From the NCBI GenBank assembly GCA_951804985.1, contig OX638132.1:8599529-8663528 (forward strand): 64,000 bases of DNA, written 5' to 3'. How positions within the stretch are numbered: position 1 is the first letter of the stretch; each line of letters begins with the position of its first letter. This DNA comes from Dryomyza anilis. Its lineage: Eukaryota; Arthropoda; Insecta; Diptera; Dryomyzidae. Made by a program: the position numbers and the translations under genes. Of this stretch, positions 11,352 through 22,197 are shown in pieces. The notes under the pieces were generated by a model. The model was not told the origin of the DNA. It saw only the letters and a program-made list of their open reading frames with translations, and did not search any database.

Positions 11352-11814
11352 TCGGATAACGACCGATAGCCTTAACGAAAACCCATGCAAATGAATATCC
11401 GAACTATTTATAGGGAAGGTGCCACCATCCAGCTAGTATATGTCTCCGAGAAATATGCAGGAATTACGATGGACAGGGTTGCTCCAAAAAAGCATCTGTG
11501 TAGTACAGCTGACTTGCGGAGAGACACGAATTTACAGCACCTTGTTACTAGGTTTAAGCCCGCGTACAAAAGCTGGTAACAATTTGCATTAAGGCTAAAT
11601 ACTTCCACGCACGCTCCGAATAACGAGAAGGATGACGAAACCAAATAACATTTCTATGAGCGTCTAGACAGCGCATATGAGAGGTGCACCTGCCATAACA
11701 TTAAAATCTTTTTTAACGCCAAGGTGGGAAAGAAGACGCACAGTCGAAAACTTTCGCCTCCACGCCAACACTTCCGATACTGGAATGAGAATGAGCAGTA
11801 TTAGATTACCGTAG
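11352..11814. other. Spacer, no gene recognised
   Basis: Mixed-composition DNA with overlapping short frames and no recognisable motif. Confidence 0.35.
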
Positions 11815-12235
11815 CAGGACAGTTCCCCGAAAGCCATTTCGCCGCAAGACATTTTCCCGAAATGAACATTCCCCGAATGGACATTTCTCCGAACGTCCAC
11901 TTCTCCGAATAGACATTTCCCCGAAAGACATTTCCCCGAACGGCCAATTCCCCGAATGGCATTTCCCCGAATGGTAATTTCTCCGAAATGGACACTTTCC
12001 CGCAATGGACATTTCCTCGAAATGGACATTTTCCGAAATAGACATTTCTCCGAAATGTAGGTGGGCAAAATTAGGCGAAAAATGAAATCCTTAGCAGACA
12101 TCTTTGGTAATCGAACCATTTGGAGTGATCCATGCCCTGCAAAAAGGAGGCAAAACCGCATTTATGACCCAAAATGTTGTCGAGTTCGGGGAAATGTTTT
12201 TCGGGGAAATGTCTTTCAGGGAAATGGCCTAGATC
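11815..12235. repeat. CATTTCCCCGAA minisatellite with an inverted block
   Basis: About a dozen imperfect units of roughly 15-18 bp (GACATTTCCCCGAAATG and variants) run from 11830 to 12060. At 12180-12230 the same words appear reversed (TTCGGGGAAATG, three times), separated by about 120 bp of other sequence. The array therefore has self-complementary ends. Open frames here on the minus strand (repeating Gly-Glu-Met-Ser) come from the repeat. Confidence 0.75.
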
Positions 12236-12549
12236 CACCTTGCATACTGATCCACGCTACAGTCAGTAGTTATTTGATTTGCAAAGAAGCAATACAAAGA
12301 GATGATGAGGATGTGAGTGTGGTAGATGTGATGATGTATGGGAATAAGAATGTGGGTTCTTCGAGAAGATAAGACGGAACTGCAAAGAGCATCTTCCTTT
12401 AAATATGACATCGCGAAACTATTGACGGATATCCAGAGAATGTTGATCACACTATGCAGGTAACACTTCTCTGGAACACTTTTCTAAACTAATGATGATA
12501 ATAATTCCATCGATTGCGATGTAAACTCGGAAACCCCATCGGATTTTTC
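12236..12549. other. Spacer, no gene recognised
   Basis: Short overlapping frames only. No repeat or RNA signature is visible. Confidence 0.3.
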
Positions 12550-12722
12550 GGATAGTATATGTTCGATAGTATAAATGAATTCATATATATAATGAATGCA
12601 TTATTCAAATTGTCATTTAATGAACGGTAATATCAAAACGATGAATTTGTTAGTTAGTTAGTAGAAACATTCACAATATTAATGAATAAATTCATCATAT
12701 TGATGAATTTTTTCTTCTGTGT
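12550..12722. mobile_element. Fragment of the CACAGAAA/TTCATCAT MITE family
   Basis: Carries GTTCGATAGTATAAATGAAT, ATATATAATGAATGCATT, then TTCATCATATTGATGAATTT and a terminal TTCTTCTGTG. It matches, in the same direction, the right part of the element at 35765-35930. The stretch 12561-12580 is the uninterrupted (empty-site) version of the place where the mariner at 34528 is inserted. Confidence 0.75.
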
Positions 12723-13790
12723 CTAATTTATATGGTCAACATCATTAAACCATATTTTCACTTTTTTTTGTGACTTTTATGTATAACTGTTTGCCATTTC
12801 ATTTAAAAATCAATATTTGTCAATTTGTGGTATTCAATAATTGTGTATTTAATTTTTTAATTATGCATTATACAGAACTGAATTCCTTTAAATACCAAAG
12901 TTAATAATTTCCTATTTTTCGCAGTTATTCATCACTTTTTTCCGCATTGATTTTAGTTCGGAATGTTTCAGCTCTATTTAATTGTTTGAGTTTTCAAAAT
13001 TAAAACATTCGGTCCTCAGGAATTCGCTCATATTAAATTCATTCATTCATTCCAATTCGTTACGTTACATGTTAATTAAATATTTTTGCTTGTTTATTCA
13101 AATATCGCTGCATCATTTCAAAATTATGCGAGTAGAGATTTCATTTTGTTATTGTTTTGGTTGTTGTTAATAAATTTTCACGTAAAGTATGAACTTTTTA
13201 GACAAAATTTTAATAAAACAAAATAATAATATTTCCTATATACTACATCACTTTCATTACATGGCACTTTGTACTTTGCCATTTTTGGCAGCAGCAACGT
13301 TTTTGGTTTATTGCCATGACAGCCAGTGCAAATTGTGTTCTATTTTTATTGTTTCGTTTATTTTATCTGGTGCGCCATCTGTTGCAAAATGTTGCTATTA
13401 TCAAAATGGTAACCCATAAGCTATAAATACGAGTCATGGTAACATGCCGCGCGTGTCTGGAGGGCGGTAGGAGTCACTCCAATAAACAGCTGTGGATAAA
13501 ACCGAAATAAACCTAGAAGAAAACATAAGAAAAAAAGAAAATAATGAGTTCAAAACTGTTAAAATAGGATGTTTAAATCATAAGGTTAAGTTTAAAAGAA
13601 GCAACTATTTTGTTTTAGTTCATATGTTAAAAAATATATATAATAAAATATAATTTTAATATATATACGTTTCATTATTATCTACTACTATCTGGTTGAT
13701 TAATATTATAAAAAGTAATTGTCGCATTTCACTGGAATCACCGATTAAAAATTGTCAGATATATAAATATTTTTCTAAATGAATATTTGG
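12723..13790. other. AT-rich spacer
   Basis: No gene. A slightly richer stretch at 13260-13500 has an 80-codon or shorter frame with no known motif. Confidence 0.35.
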
Positions 13791-13794
13791 CATT

Positions 13795-14165
13795 TTAAAA
13801 ATGTATTTGGTGACATTTCGTTCTACAACGACGATATAAGAAAAAACATACAATGGCAAAAATGAACAAAAAATAAATATTTTGATTGAAATTTGGTTTG
13901 ATAAACAGCATTCGTCAATATGATGTACATATATGTGTTATTTTATGTATTTGTTCATTGATATGATGAGAAATACGAATACGAAAAACACTTTTTCGAC
14001 AGTTAAAAAGCGTTCGTCATATTTATGATAGCATTCATAACATTGATATCGTTAGTCATTATATTATGAATTTTTCAATACAGTGAATCATGGTTTGCAG
14101 AACGGAATTCATCAATATGATGTACACTTTTTGTGTACATTCCATAACTACGGTAGACCAAATAT
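13795..14165. mobile_element. CACAGAAA/TTCATCAT MITE, partial
   Basis: Shares with the copies at 45.6, 51.8 and 58.4 kb the series GTCAATATGATG, CACTTTTTCGACAGTTA, AAGCGTTCGTCATATTTATG, GCATTCATAACATTGAT and GAATTCATCAATATGATG. The words ATGATGAA/TTCATCAT recur in both directions, so the element is partly self-complementary. There is no open frame. Confidence 0.7.
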
Positions 14166-14215
14166 ATGTCATTTTATGAAATATATCATATGTACGATAT
14201 ATTTCATATGTACGA

Positions 14216-14266
14216 CAGGCACTTAAATGACACACTTAAATGACACACTTAAATGACACTTTTTCG
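14216..14266 (+). repeat. Short 15-bp tandem repeat, three units
   Basis: ACACTTAAATGAC is repeated three times just after the MITE. Confidence 0.7.
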
Positions 14267-14358
14267 TATTTTGTGGAATTTAAAAGAAGATTGATTCACG
14301 ATATATCTTTATGTCGAAAATAGGTTGCATTTCTAAACTTTCAAAAATATTTCTCTAA

Positions 14359-15086
14359 CAGCCAGATATTGTATCTCGATGTGACTGAGTCCTCTCACAT
14401 GTGAGTACTCTCACATCGTCTGAAAAGTTGTATTTCATATCTTCACACATTCCGCCCGTTGGCTCTTACGTTGACTTTGTTCCCTCTTACGTTCTATGAA
14501 ACCGCTGTAAACATCCAAACATTTAGCGTTACCAACAATCAAACTTGATCCAAAATAAATAAAAATTTAGTCGATATTACCAAATTTTTGAATCTGGCAT
14601 TACTAAAATCTATATTATTTTAGCAAATACGCAAACCATTCATATTTTTGCGATGATTTGGGTTTGGAAAATAGAAAAACATAGCTTTTCAGAAAACAAA
14701 AAACAGCTGTACTGAGAAAAATGTCAAATATTTGTATTTGTGATTTTCTTCATTTTTGCATTTTTTTCTAATTTGCTTTGTAAACTTATTTTTTGGATGA
14801 TAAGAAATGTGTAGTGTATTCAAAAATTATTTGAAATTGTTCTGTATCCATTTTAGGTGCAATTAGTGCTTTTTTTTGTGAACATTTTAAAAAACGGAGC
14901 CAAAAAAGCTGCCGTCTAATTTGACACAATATTCGTGCGGTTGAGTTTTATGAAATACAAATTATTTCTTTACGTCGGCGCTTACCGTGTGACGTCAGAC
15001 ATTTTGGGCTTTAAAAAATACAAAAAGTCAGTCACACGGGCGTGCGTGACTACTTTCGTCAATTATCGAGATACAATATCTGGCTG
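14359..15086. mobile_element. TIR element, PIF/Harbinger-like MITE
   Basis: The first 22 bases (CAGCCAGATATTGTATCTC plus GAT) are repeated exactly, inverted, at the right end, and both sides are flanked by TAA. A 3-bp TWA target duplication is typical of PIF/Harbinger transposons, hence the tentative class. The 728-bp interior is AT-rich with no transposase frame. It includes a small palindromic run around CTCACATGTGAG near 14395. Confidence 0.75.
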
Positions 15087-15370
15087 TAAATGTTTTCATG
15101 TGTATGGAATATGAGTATAACGAAAAAATAGTTCCGTCACCCCAAGGAAGGTAAAAATTTAAATCAACAACATAGGATATATAAAATTATTTAAATATAT
15201 TTGTCAAATTAAATAATGAACTTCAATTTGGAATTAAATACTAACGAATAACTGTTTCGATGTCTACAACCATAAAAAAATGGTAAATTAATAGTATTTC
15301 AATAGAAAAAATAATTATTTGTACTATTAAAATTGGTCAATAGGATGCGTACTCTTAATACAAAAATATT
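15087..15370. other. AT-rich spacer
   Basis: No gene or repeat recognised. Confidence 0.35.
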
Positions 15371-15960
15371 CAAACTTTTAATGTTTACGTTTTTCATGCC
15401 ACGTTTAATATTATTGTTCGGAAACCATAAAATCAATAGTATTTATACTATTAAAAACTTTTAATGTTTACGTTTTTCATGACACGTTTAATAATGGGTT
15501 TTTTTTAACAGGGACGCTACACAAGTAGAGCAACAGGGACAGCAAACGACGCCATATTTCTTGCCGCTCTTTTGACATTTCTCTTCAGTAAGGTTTGCCA
15601 TTTCATAATGGAGAGATATACGAACTCGAATTTCGGTAGTAAATTTTAATAATTTCGCCTCGTTATTGACTCGTATATCTTTCCATCATGAAATGGCATG
15701 ATATGGCGCCATTTGCTGTCTCTCTACTTTTGTAGCGTCCCTGTTGAAAAACCGTTATTGACTCGTATATCTTTCCATCATGAAATGGCATGATATGGCG
15801 CCATTTGCTGTCACTCTACTTCTAGCGTCCCTGTTGAAAAACCTTAAAAAAAACTTTTGTAGCGCTCTTATTGAAAAACCCTTTATTATTGGCGGAAACC
15901 ATTAAATCAATAGTATTTATACTATTAAAAATAATAATATTGAAATATTTAAATTAATAG
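15371..15960. repeat. Tandem duplication interrupted by a mariner-derived MITE
   Basis: Unit 1 (about 15375-15470) reads AACTTTTAATGTTTACG, TTTTTCATGCCACGTTTAA, CCATAAAATCAATAGTATTT. Unit 2 repeats these words but is split after CACGTTTAATA by the element at 15494-15883 and resumes with TTATTGGCGGAAACC. Unit 1 is thus an internal empty-site reference and shows that a TA was duplicated. Confidence 0.8.
15494..15883. mobile_element. Palindromic mariner-derived MITE, copy 1
   Basis: Flanked by TA. The left part repeats the first 130 or so bases of the mariner at 34528 (GACGCTAC, GGGACAGCAAACGACGCC, CTTCAGTAAGGTTTGCC, GAGATATACGA). The sequence then turns round and repeats TATCTTTCCATCATGAAATG through TAGCGTCCCTGTTGAAAAACC in reverse. 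This reversed arm occurs twice, about 110 bp apart. The right end GTAGCGCTCTTATTGAAAAA is the mariner right end. No transposase remains beyond the first codons. Confidence 0.85.
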
Positions 15961-16621
15961 TACTGAATTTTTCGAATACTCTCAAATTAATAAGAAAACT
16001 TTTGAATTAATATGAAAAAACTATTAAGTCATGAACCATATAATTAAAGGGCGTACCATTAAGTACATAATGGAACATTTTCTTCTGAGTGTACTTGTTC
16101 GGTAAACTCCTTATTTCTGCTTCGGCTTAGACGTATTTCGTATACCATTTTTTATATTTACTTCAGTAAAACCCGCGGAAAAATGTCCTACTCTACCGCA
16201 GAAGTATTAAAAATTTCGGGTCATTTGCAAAAAGGATGAACAAGCAGACGAAATCGTCTACTCCAACTCTTACTATCGATGACCAGACCTTCACTGATCC
16301 GGCTTATAAAACTAATCGCTAGATAGAAAAACTTCAACCACGACCGAAAAATTAAAAATTATCAAATTTTTGAAATAATAATGGATTTGAAATCTTAAAT
16401 ATGTGAATCTAAATATCTGAAAAGGAAATTCTATTTCGTTAACGATAACGTATAAAAAATACTCATAAAGTTACGTTGCTATACAATTTTTAAATATACC
16501 AATTTTTCATGTACTTTGAGTAACCAAATTAAATAGTTTGAAAGAAACATACAAATACAAAATATTATTTTCTGTTTTTTCAGACAACCTTATTTAATAT
16601 GTCTTAAAGTTAAAAATTCCC
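15961..16621. other. Spacer, no gene recognised
   Basis: AT-rich with a TTTTCTTCTGAGTGTAC word near 16080 like the ends of other MITEs here. Nothing else is clear. Confidence 0.3.
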
Positions 16622-16945
16622 AGATAGCAAAATGCTCGCATTGTGCCCGCACTGTGAGCGCACTCGAGCGCGCAGAGTAGCAATCGTGTGTCCGCAATTG
16701 AGACTCAATACGCTCGCACTAGTGCGGGGCATTTGTGAGTCGCATTTGATCATCAATATAGTCGCACGATTGCGTACAAAATTTTAAAAATCAGTAGCAT
16801 GAGACGCATATGCATCGCAATATAGTCGCACGAGTGCGAACAAAATGTGTGAGGCGCATATGAGCCTCATATAGCTCGCACGAGTGCTGAAAAAAAATAA
16901 TGTGCGTCGCATTTGAGACTCAATATTGTCGCACGAATGCGGCTA
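16622..16945. repeat. Array of CGCAC/GTGCG hairpins with GAGTCGCATTTGAGACTC units
   Basis: Four or five imperfect units of about 50-70 bp each combine a TCGCAC-GA-GTGCG near-palindrome (near 16710, 16762, 16828, 16886 and 16931) with a preceding word like GTCGCATTTGAGACTCAATA or GCATATGAGCCTCATAT, itself partly palindromic. GC and CpG content are high against AT-rich surroundings. The function is unknown. It may be a satellite-like or MITE-derived array. Confidence 0.65.
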
Positions 16946-17260
16946 AGACAAAATAACAAAAATACTAAATTATTAATTAATATTAAATGCTAATTAGCAT
17001 TGAAATAGAAATTAATGACAAATTTTGATTTTTGCATACGGGTATCCTATTGTCACATAAATTCGCTGACTTTTTGGAATATCCATATGAACCTTGACAT
17101 TTACTTTCGTATTTGTTCCGTCCGGAACAACAAATGTTTTATTTATTGATATGTTTAGTCCTATTTAAATACTACAAGAACAAAAAAAATCAAGTAAATT
17201 CATTAATTTTCCTTCGAGATATTAAAATTTTTAGCGTACGAATTTCCCGTCCGGAACCCC
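16946..17260 (-). repeat. CCGGACGG-family dispersed repeat fragment
   Basis: Words CATATGAACCTTGACAT, TTCCGTCCGGAACA, AATTCATTAATTTTCCTTCG and CGTACGAATTTCCCGTCCGG match, in reverse, the copy at about 56.91-57.13 kb. Confidence 0.7.
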
Positions 17261-18640
17261 ATTAAATGCCCATATACAATTTCCCAAATTCATTTTCAAG
17301 TTGGATCCGCTATTCTTAGAACGTATTAAAGAGTCAAACATATTAGTAATTCTATTAGTCTGATTTAGAATAAAAGCAGTATTAATTGCGGATTTCAAGA
17401 GAAACCAAAAATTTGTCAAATTGTGGTCACGCATTAAACAGGTCTCTAGCCATATTTACAATATCTACCTTTTGCTGATCACAAAAGTTGGGTTTCCAAT
17501 TCTTCTAGTGATGAGCTTTAAACGCAATTTATGGAAAAATACTTAAATCAACAAACCTTTAACACAGTATCCAGAATGGAATGAGGTGCATGAGGTATTT
17601 TTCTTCTATATTTATTGTTCCATTATTGAACACTTTATTAAACCGTATACTATACATCAACCACCTCATGTCGCTTTGTTAAATTTCGGTTTAAAGTTTG
17701 GCACAGAAGCGTCTCAACTTGTAATTTGATTAATAAATTCAGAGCAGCACCCTGCTGAGCAGCAGGGCACAAGGGCGGACGCCAACAGCTACCGAAATTA
17801 ATAAAGAAGAAAAACGCAGCACGTTGCGATGGATGGATGGATGTATGCGATGTGAGGCATAGCATGACGTTTAAATATTATTTTCTTAGCATATTTCCGG
17901 CGATGATGCGGCATTCCTCGAGACTCCTTCAAGACCTCACCCAATCCTCAACCGCCCTCCCCCTCAAGTGCGCCTGTTGTGTGGGCAGGTGTACGAACAA
18001 CGGTACAACATTCAGTGTTCAGTATAAATTGTTATCCGTTCTATTAGAAGAGGTGGCACAAATTTAATTATATGTTTGGCAAAAAGTTTCAGGTTTCGCA
18101 GCAACGCATACGTCGGCGCATAGCTGCCACAAGATGTGGCAGAGCATTTAAGAGTTTCAGATGCACAGGCGGCACAGAAGACACTGGAGGCACAGGTGAA
18201 TCTCGAGTAGTTTGCTGGTGCCGATGAAGGCCTCGAGGAAGTTTGTGTCAGCATGAGACTTCGTATTACTCAAAAGTTATGCCGTAAGTTGTGTGCGAGA
18301 CGTTGAATGAAGACACACAGTTTTTCAAACTATAGTTAATGAGCAGAACCCATGAGCAGGCAGAGTACGAGAACTTGCGAGGCGTGGTGGCATACGAGCC
18401 AAGTAGTTTCATTGCGAGACTTCTGGCTAATGAGCAGCAACAATCTGAGTAGTTTGAGTAGTTAGTGTAGAGTAGTATGAGATGTAGTTAATGGGTATGG
18501 GAATTTCTGGAGAGTACCCGAGGTATGTGTATGAGTTTCACTGATGAGCAACAGAAATTCTTTAGAGTAAAATGAGCCACAGATTAATTCCGAGTTTGAA
18601 AGGCACATTGTAGTAGAATAAGAAGCAGTGTACGCTTCAT
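17261..18640. other. Spacer with complex island (about 17650-18600)
   Basis: 17650-18300 is more balanced in composition, with several overlapping frames of 65-85 codons on both strands and no recognised motif. It could be intronic or intergenic unique DNA. Confidence 0.3.
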
Positions 18641-18895
18641 TTATATTAAAGTATTACAATATTTAAGAAAAGCTCCTTGAAATGCACTACAAAACTTTTG
18701 CAGATACAAAAGTAGAAATAAATTTTATAAAGCATAGGTTGAGCATGTGTGCTATATGTTAAAAGTACGTACATTCTTTTGCAATTATGTGGTTTATTAT
18801 ACCCTAACCTAGAAGGTAAAAAGTAGACAAATGCGCAATAACATAAAACTAAATTCCAAACTATAGGAAAAACAAAAAAGGGAAATAATACTAAA

Positions 18896-19789
18896 ACTGA
18901 CCGCAATAAAATTCACCACACTAAAATTCACCACACTAAAAATCACCACACTAAAACTCACTACACTAAAACTCACCACAAAAAATTCACCACAAAAAAT
19001 TCACCACACTAAAATTCACCACACTAAAACTCACCACAATAAAATTCACCACAAAAAAATTCATAACACTAAAACTCACCACAATAAAATTCAACACATA
19101 AAATTCACCACACTAAAAATCACCACAAAATAATTCACCACACTAAAAATCACCAAAAAATAATTCACCACACTAAAACTCACCACACTTGAAATTCACA
19201 AAGACTCATAACATTAAAACTCACCACACTAAAAATCACCACACTTAAACTCACTACACTAAAACTCACCACACTAAAACTCACTACACTAAAGTCATCA
19301 CACTAAAACTCACCACAAAAAATTCACCACAAAAAATTCACCACACTAAAATTCACCACACTAAAACTCACTACACTAAAACGCACCACACTAAAACTCA
19401 CTACACTAAAACTCACCACACTAAAAACATCACACTAAAACTCACCACAAAAAATTTTTCTAAAAAATTCACCACACTAAAATTCACCACACTAAAACTC
19501 ACCACACTAAAAATCACCATAAAATAATTCACCACACTAAAACTCACCACACTTGAAATTCACAAAGACTCATCACATTAAAACTCACCACACTAAAACT
19601 TCTACTGGGAAAAACTCTACGGGCAAGAATTTTACAGGAAAGAATTCTACCGGGATAAATTCTAGGGGAAGAATTCTACGGGAAAGCGTTCTATGGGAAA
19701 GAATTTTACGGCGAAGATTTCTACTGGGAAGAATTCTACGGCGAAATATTCTACTGGGTAGAATTCTACGGGGAAGTGCAGTCTGAGAA
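18896..19789 (+). mobile_element. Helitron-like element, copy 2, 5'-truncated left part
   Basis: Consists mainly of the Helitron 15-bp minisatellite (18900-19600, TTCACCACACTAAAA and variants with short A-rich insertions), followed by the 15-bp AAGAATTCTACGGGA repeat (19605-19780) and the start of the tail, GTCTGAGAA. There is no TC head. The tail is interrupted at 19789 and resumes at 20786 (CTTTGAGAAAAGTTG). Confidence 0.8.
18900..19600 (+). repeat. 15-bp minisatellite inside Helitron copy 2
   Basis: Roughly 45 units, longer than in copies 1, 3 and 4, and more irregular. Several units have lost the TCA or gained A runs, which breaks the frame. A higher-order duplication is visible: a block with CACTTGAAATTCACAAAGAC occurs at about 19186 and again at about 19549. 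Confidence 0.85.
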
Positions 19790-20785
19790 TAAAATTCTAA
19801 AACTCGAGAAGAATTCGGTTAGAAAGAAAAATAGTAGAATTTGACTAATAACAATAAAATACTACTAAAATTCAAGAATTTGTCATCTGAATATCAAGAA
19901 AGCAAATTACTTAGTTGTCAAAAAAGTAATCAAACTATATACAACTGGATTTTCAGAAGTTAATTTATTTATTATTAAAAACCAAAAAGAACACGCAAAA
20001 TTGTTGCTGTATTCATCGAAAAAAGAACACGTGTTCATGTATTGTTGTTGTTTTCATCGATATTGCTCTGTCTGTATGCTTTGTTTTGCGAGGTCGCCAT
20101 CTGTTTGTTAGACTTCCTGTCTGTCTGTTGAAAGTAAATTAAGCCAAATGTTTCTAGATATTCAGACATTAAGTTCTTAGGTATCAAAAAAGTAACTTAG
20201 TACAATTTGTCTGGATTGCAAACAACAAAGCACAGCCAGACAAGCAAGCGTCTGTGTATGTATGAATGTAAAAGATATAAATAGAAAAAACGAATATTGG
20301 TACGGTTTCAGTTCGTAAACATAAATTTGGGTTCAATTTGCATAAATACCAAGTTGATTTCATTTCATTTTTGTCTAAATACAATGCTTATTGGTAACGG
20401 GCGGTTTATAAATAACCAACAGAAGAGGAGAAACTGTATAAGGTAAGTAAACGGTTTCAGAATTATAAAACAAAGCATAATAGCGAGAAAGGAAGATCGA
20501 AAAAACAACAACTATACGAACACGTGTTCATTAAATTTTTGGACGAAAACAACAACATCATTTTTGATACCTAAGAAATTAATAACTGAATTCAAGACTT
20601 ATTCTACTTAGTTACTTTTTTGATACCTAAGAAATTAATGACTGAATCCAATTCTACTTAGTTACTTTTTTGACAACTAAGAAAATACATTTCTTGAACT
20701 TAAGAATTTTTCGATTTAGCTATATATCACTCCGTGTACTTCTTGATTCTTTCTGGATTTTAGAACTTTTTTCCCTCCGTGTTAT
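19790..20785. mobile_element. Foldback-like insertion inside Helitron copy 2
   Basis: The insert of about 1 kb splits the Helitron tail found intact at 42.14 kb. Left words CTTAGTTGTCAAAAAAGTA (19910-19928) and TTCTTAGGTATCAAAAAAG (near 20172) are mirrored on the right by TACTTTTTTGACAACTAAG (20663-20681) and two copies of CTTTTTTGATACCTAAGAAA (near 20566 and 20617). It has no coding region that I recognise. The outermost termini are not clearly defined by eye. Confidence 0.6.
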
Positions 20786-20895
20786 CTTTGAGAAAAGTTG
20801 TTTTGGCGGCGAATTATTATTTGGTTACAACATTTATAAAACCAATAAAAACTTCCGCAGCGAGCACCTGATATAAATAATAAAATTTATTTTGG
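20786..20895 (+). mobile_element. Helitron copy 2, right part of tail
   Basis: Continues the tail (GAGAAAAGTTGTTTTGGCGG, AATTATTATTTGGTTAC, ATTTATAAAACCAATAAAAA) and then diverges. The hairpin and CTRR terminus are missing. Confidence 0.75.
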
Positions 20896-21553
20896 GGCAC
20901 GCCCAACTCCCACACAAGTCAACTTTTATATAGCTCTTAATGGACGGTGCGTGTGTCTGTTGACCGATTTTTCTCTCTTTTAAAGTTAAATCTTCTTTTT
21001 GGGACATCTACTTTTTGGGACATGGGACATTGGGACATGCTTTTGCACTTAGAAAAATAAAAACAATTGTCAAGTGCTTCTTAATATAGTTTCATGTTGT
21101 AATTTAGTGTTTACTTTTTTCTGGCGTTTTTTGTTCTAACATTATAAAAACTGAGTATATCACGCAATACAATAGATTAATACGAATCGTTTGATACCAG
21201 TATCATTAAAATCTGTTCAGAAATACGGCCGGTTAGTGCAAGAGAAAAAAAACACATCTCGTTTTATTAATATAGATTAATTAGCTTTTAAACGAGCCAT
21301 CAACGTTTCTATCATTTCTACTTTAAGAAATATTGAAATATCAACAATAATAGAAAAGTGATTTTTGGTCCATTTTTGAAACTACGAACCATTGTATCTC
21401 TGGAAGTAGTGTCAAATAAAATAAAAAAAAAATGGTCAATGCATATCTCTATACTCTTTATCAGTTGCTTAAATTTCATTGAAATCGAAGAAGGTGAGTT
21501 CCAACTGCTAGTCGATTTGGTGTGGAATGGCTCATATACAGAATATAAATAAA
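20896..21553. other. AT-rich spacer with GGGACAT repeats
   Basis: A few GGGACAT words at 20998-21040 make a short irregular repeat. No gene is recognised. Confidence 0.35.
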
Positions 21554-22197
21554 AACCAGTTGGGAAGGTTAGATCACATGGGAAATTTTAAAGTAGGTGT
21601 TATTATGATAGTTAGGATTATCAAAATTATAGTCGGTCTAAGCCGACTATAAATACCCAACTCATATGTGTGGTTACCATTCAAAGTGGTATATTGGTCA
21701 CCAGGGTATACGAATCCTGAAAATAACTACAAACTTTCAATCGCTGAAGAATTTCCATTCATTTGATACCCATATTTACAAATGGGTAGGTGTACCGAAT
21801 TTTGATTTTTTTTTTGGGAACCACAGTCGTTATCTTCATGTATTTGTGCATGAAGTCAATATATATTTGACCAAAAAAGTTTACCTAAGCACGTAAACAG
21901 TAAAATTGAGCTGTAGATGTAAATTTTATGTGAGGTATTTGAATATAAATGGTCAGATCACAGGTCACAATGAACCGATCTAGCTAATTTCGCACATACA
22001 GCGTACGTATAAAGGTAATCTAAGTTATCAGTTTCATTCCTCTAACTCTTCAATTTTTTAAGTAGTAGCTAAATCGACTCAAGAGATCATGCTGATCAAG
22101 AATATATATACTTTTCCTTACCGAAGATGCTTCCTTCTGGGTGTTACTAACGACGTACCAAAGTGAATATACCCTTTCACTCTTAGTGTAGGGTATA
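21554..22197 (+). repeat. Dispersed repeat D1, near complete
   Basis: Begins AACCAGTTGGGAAGGTTAG, then GTCGGTCTAAGCCGACTATA (a palindrome), ATTGGTCACCAGGGTATACG, and ends with ATCAAGAATATATATACTTT, GATGCTTCCTTCTGGGTGTT, TATACCCTTTCACTCTTAG and TGTAGGGTATAAAAA. The short frames inside are not conserved with the copy at 42.48 kb. The family is unclassified. It resembles fly repeats ending in a GGGTATAA tail, which I recall but cannot name with certainty. Confidence 0.75.
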
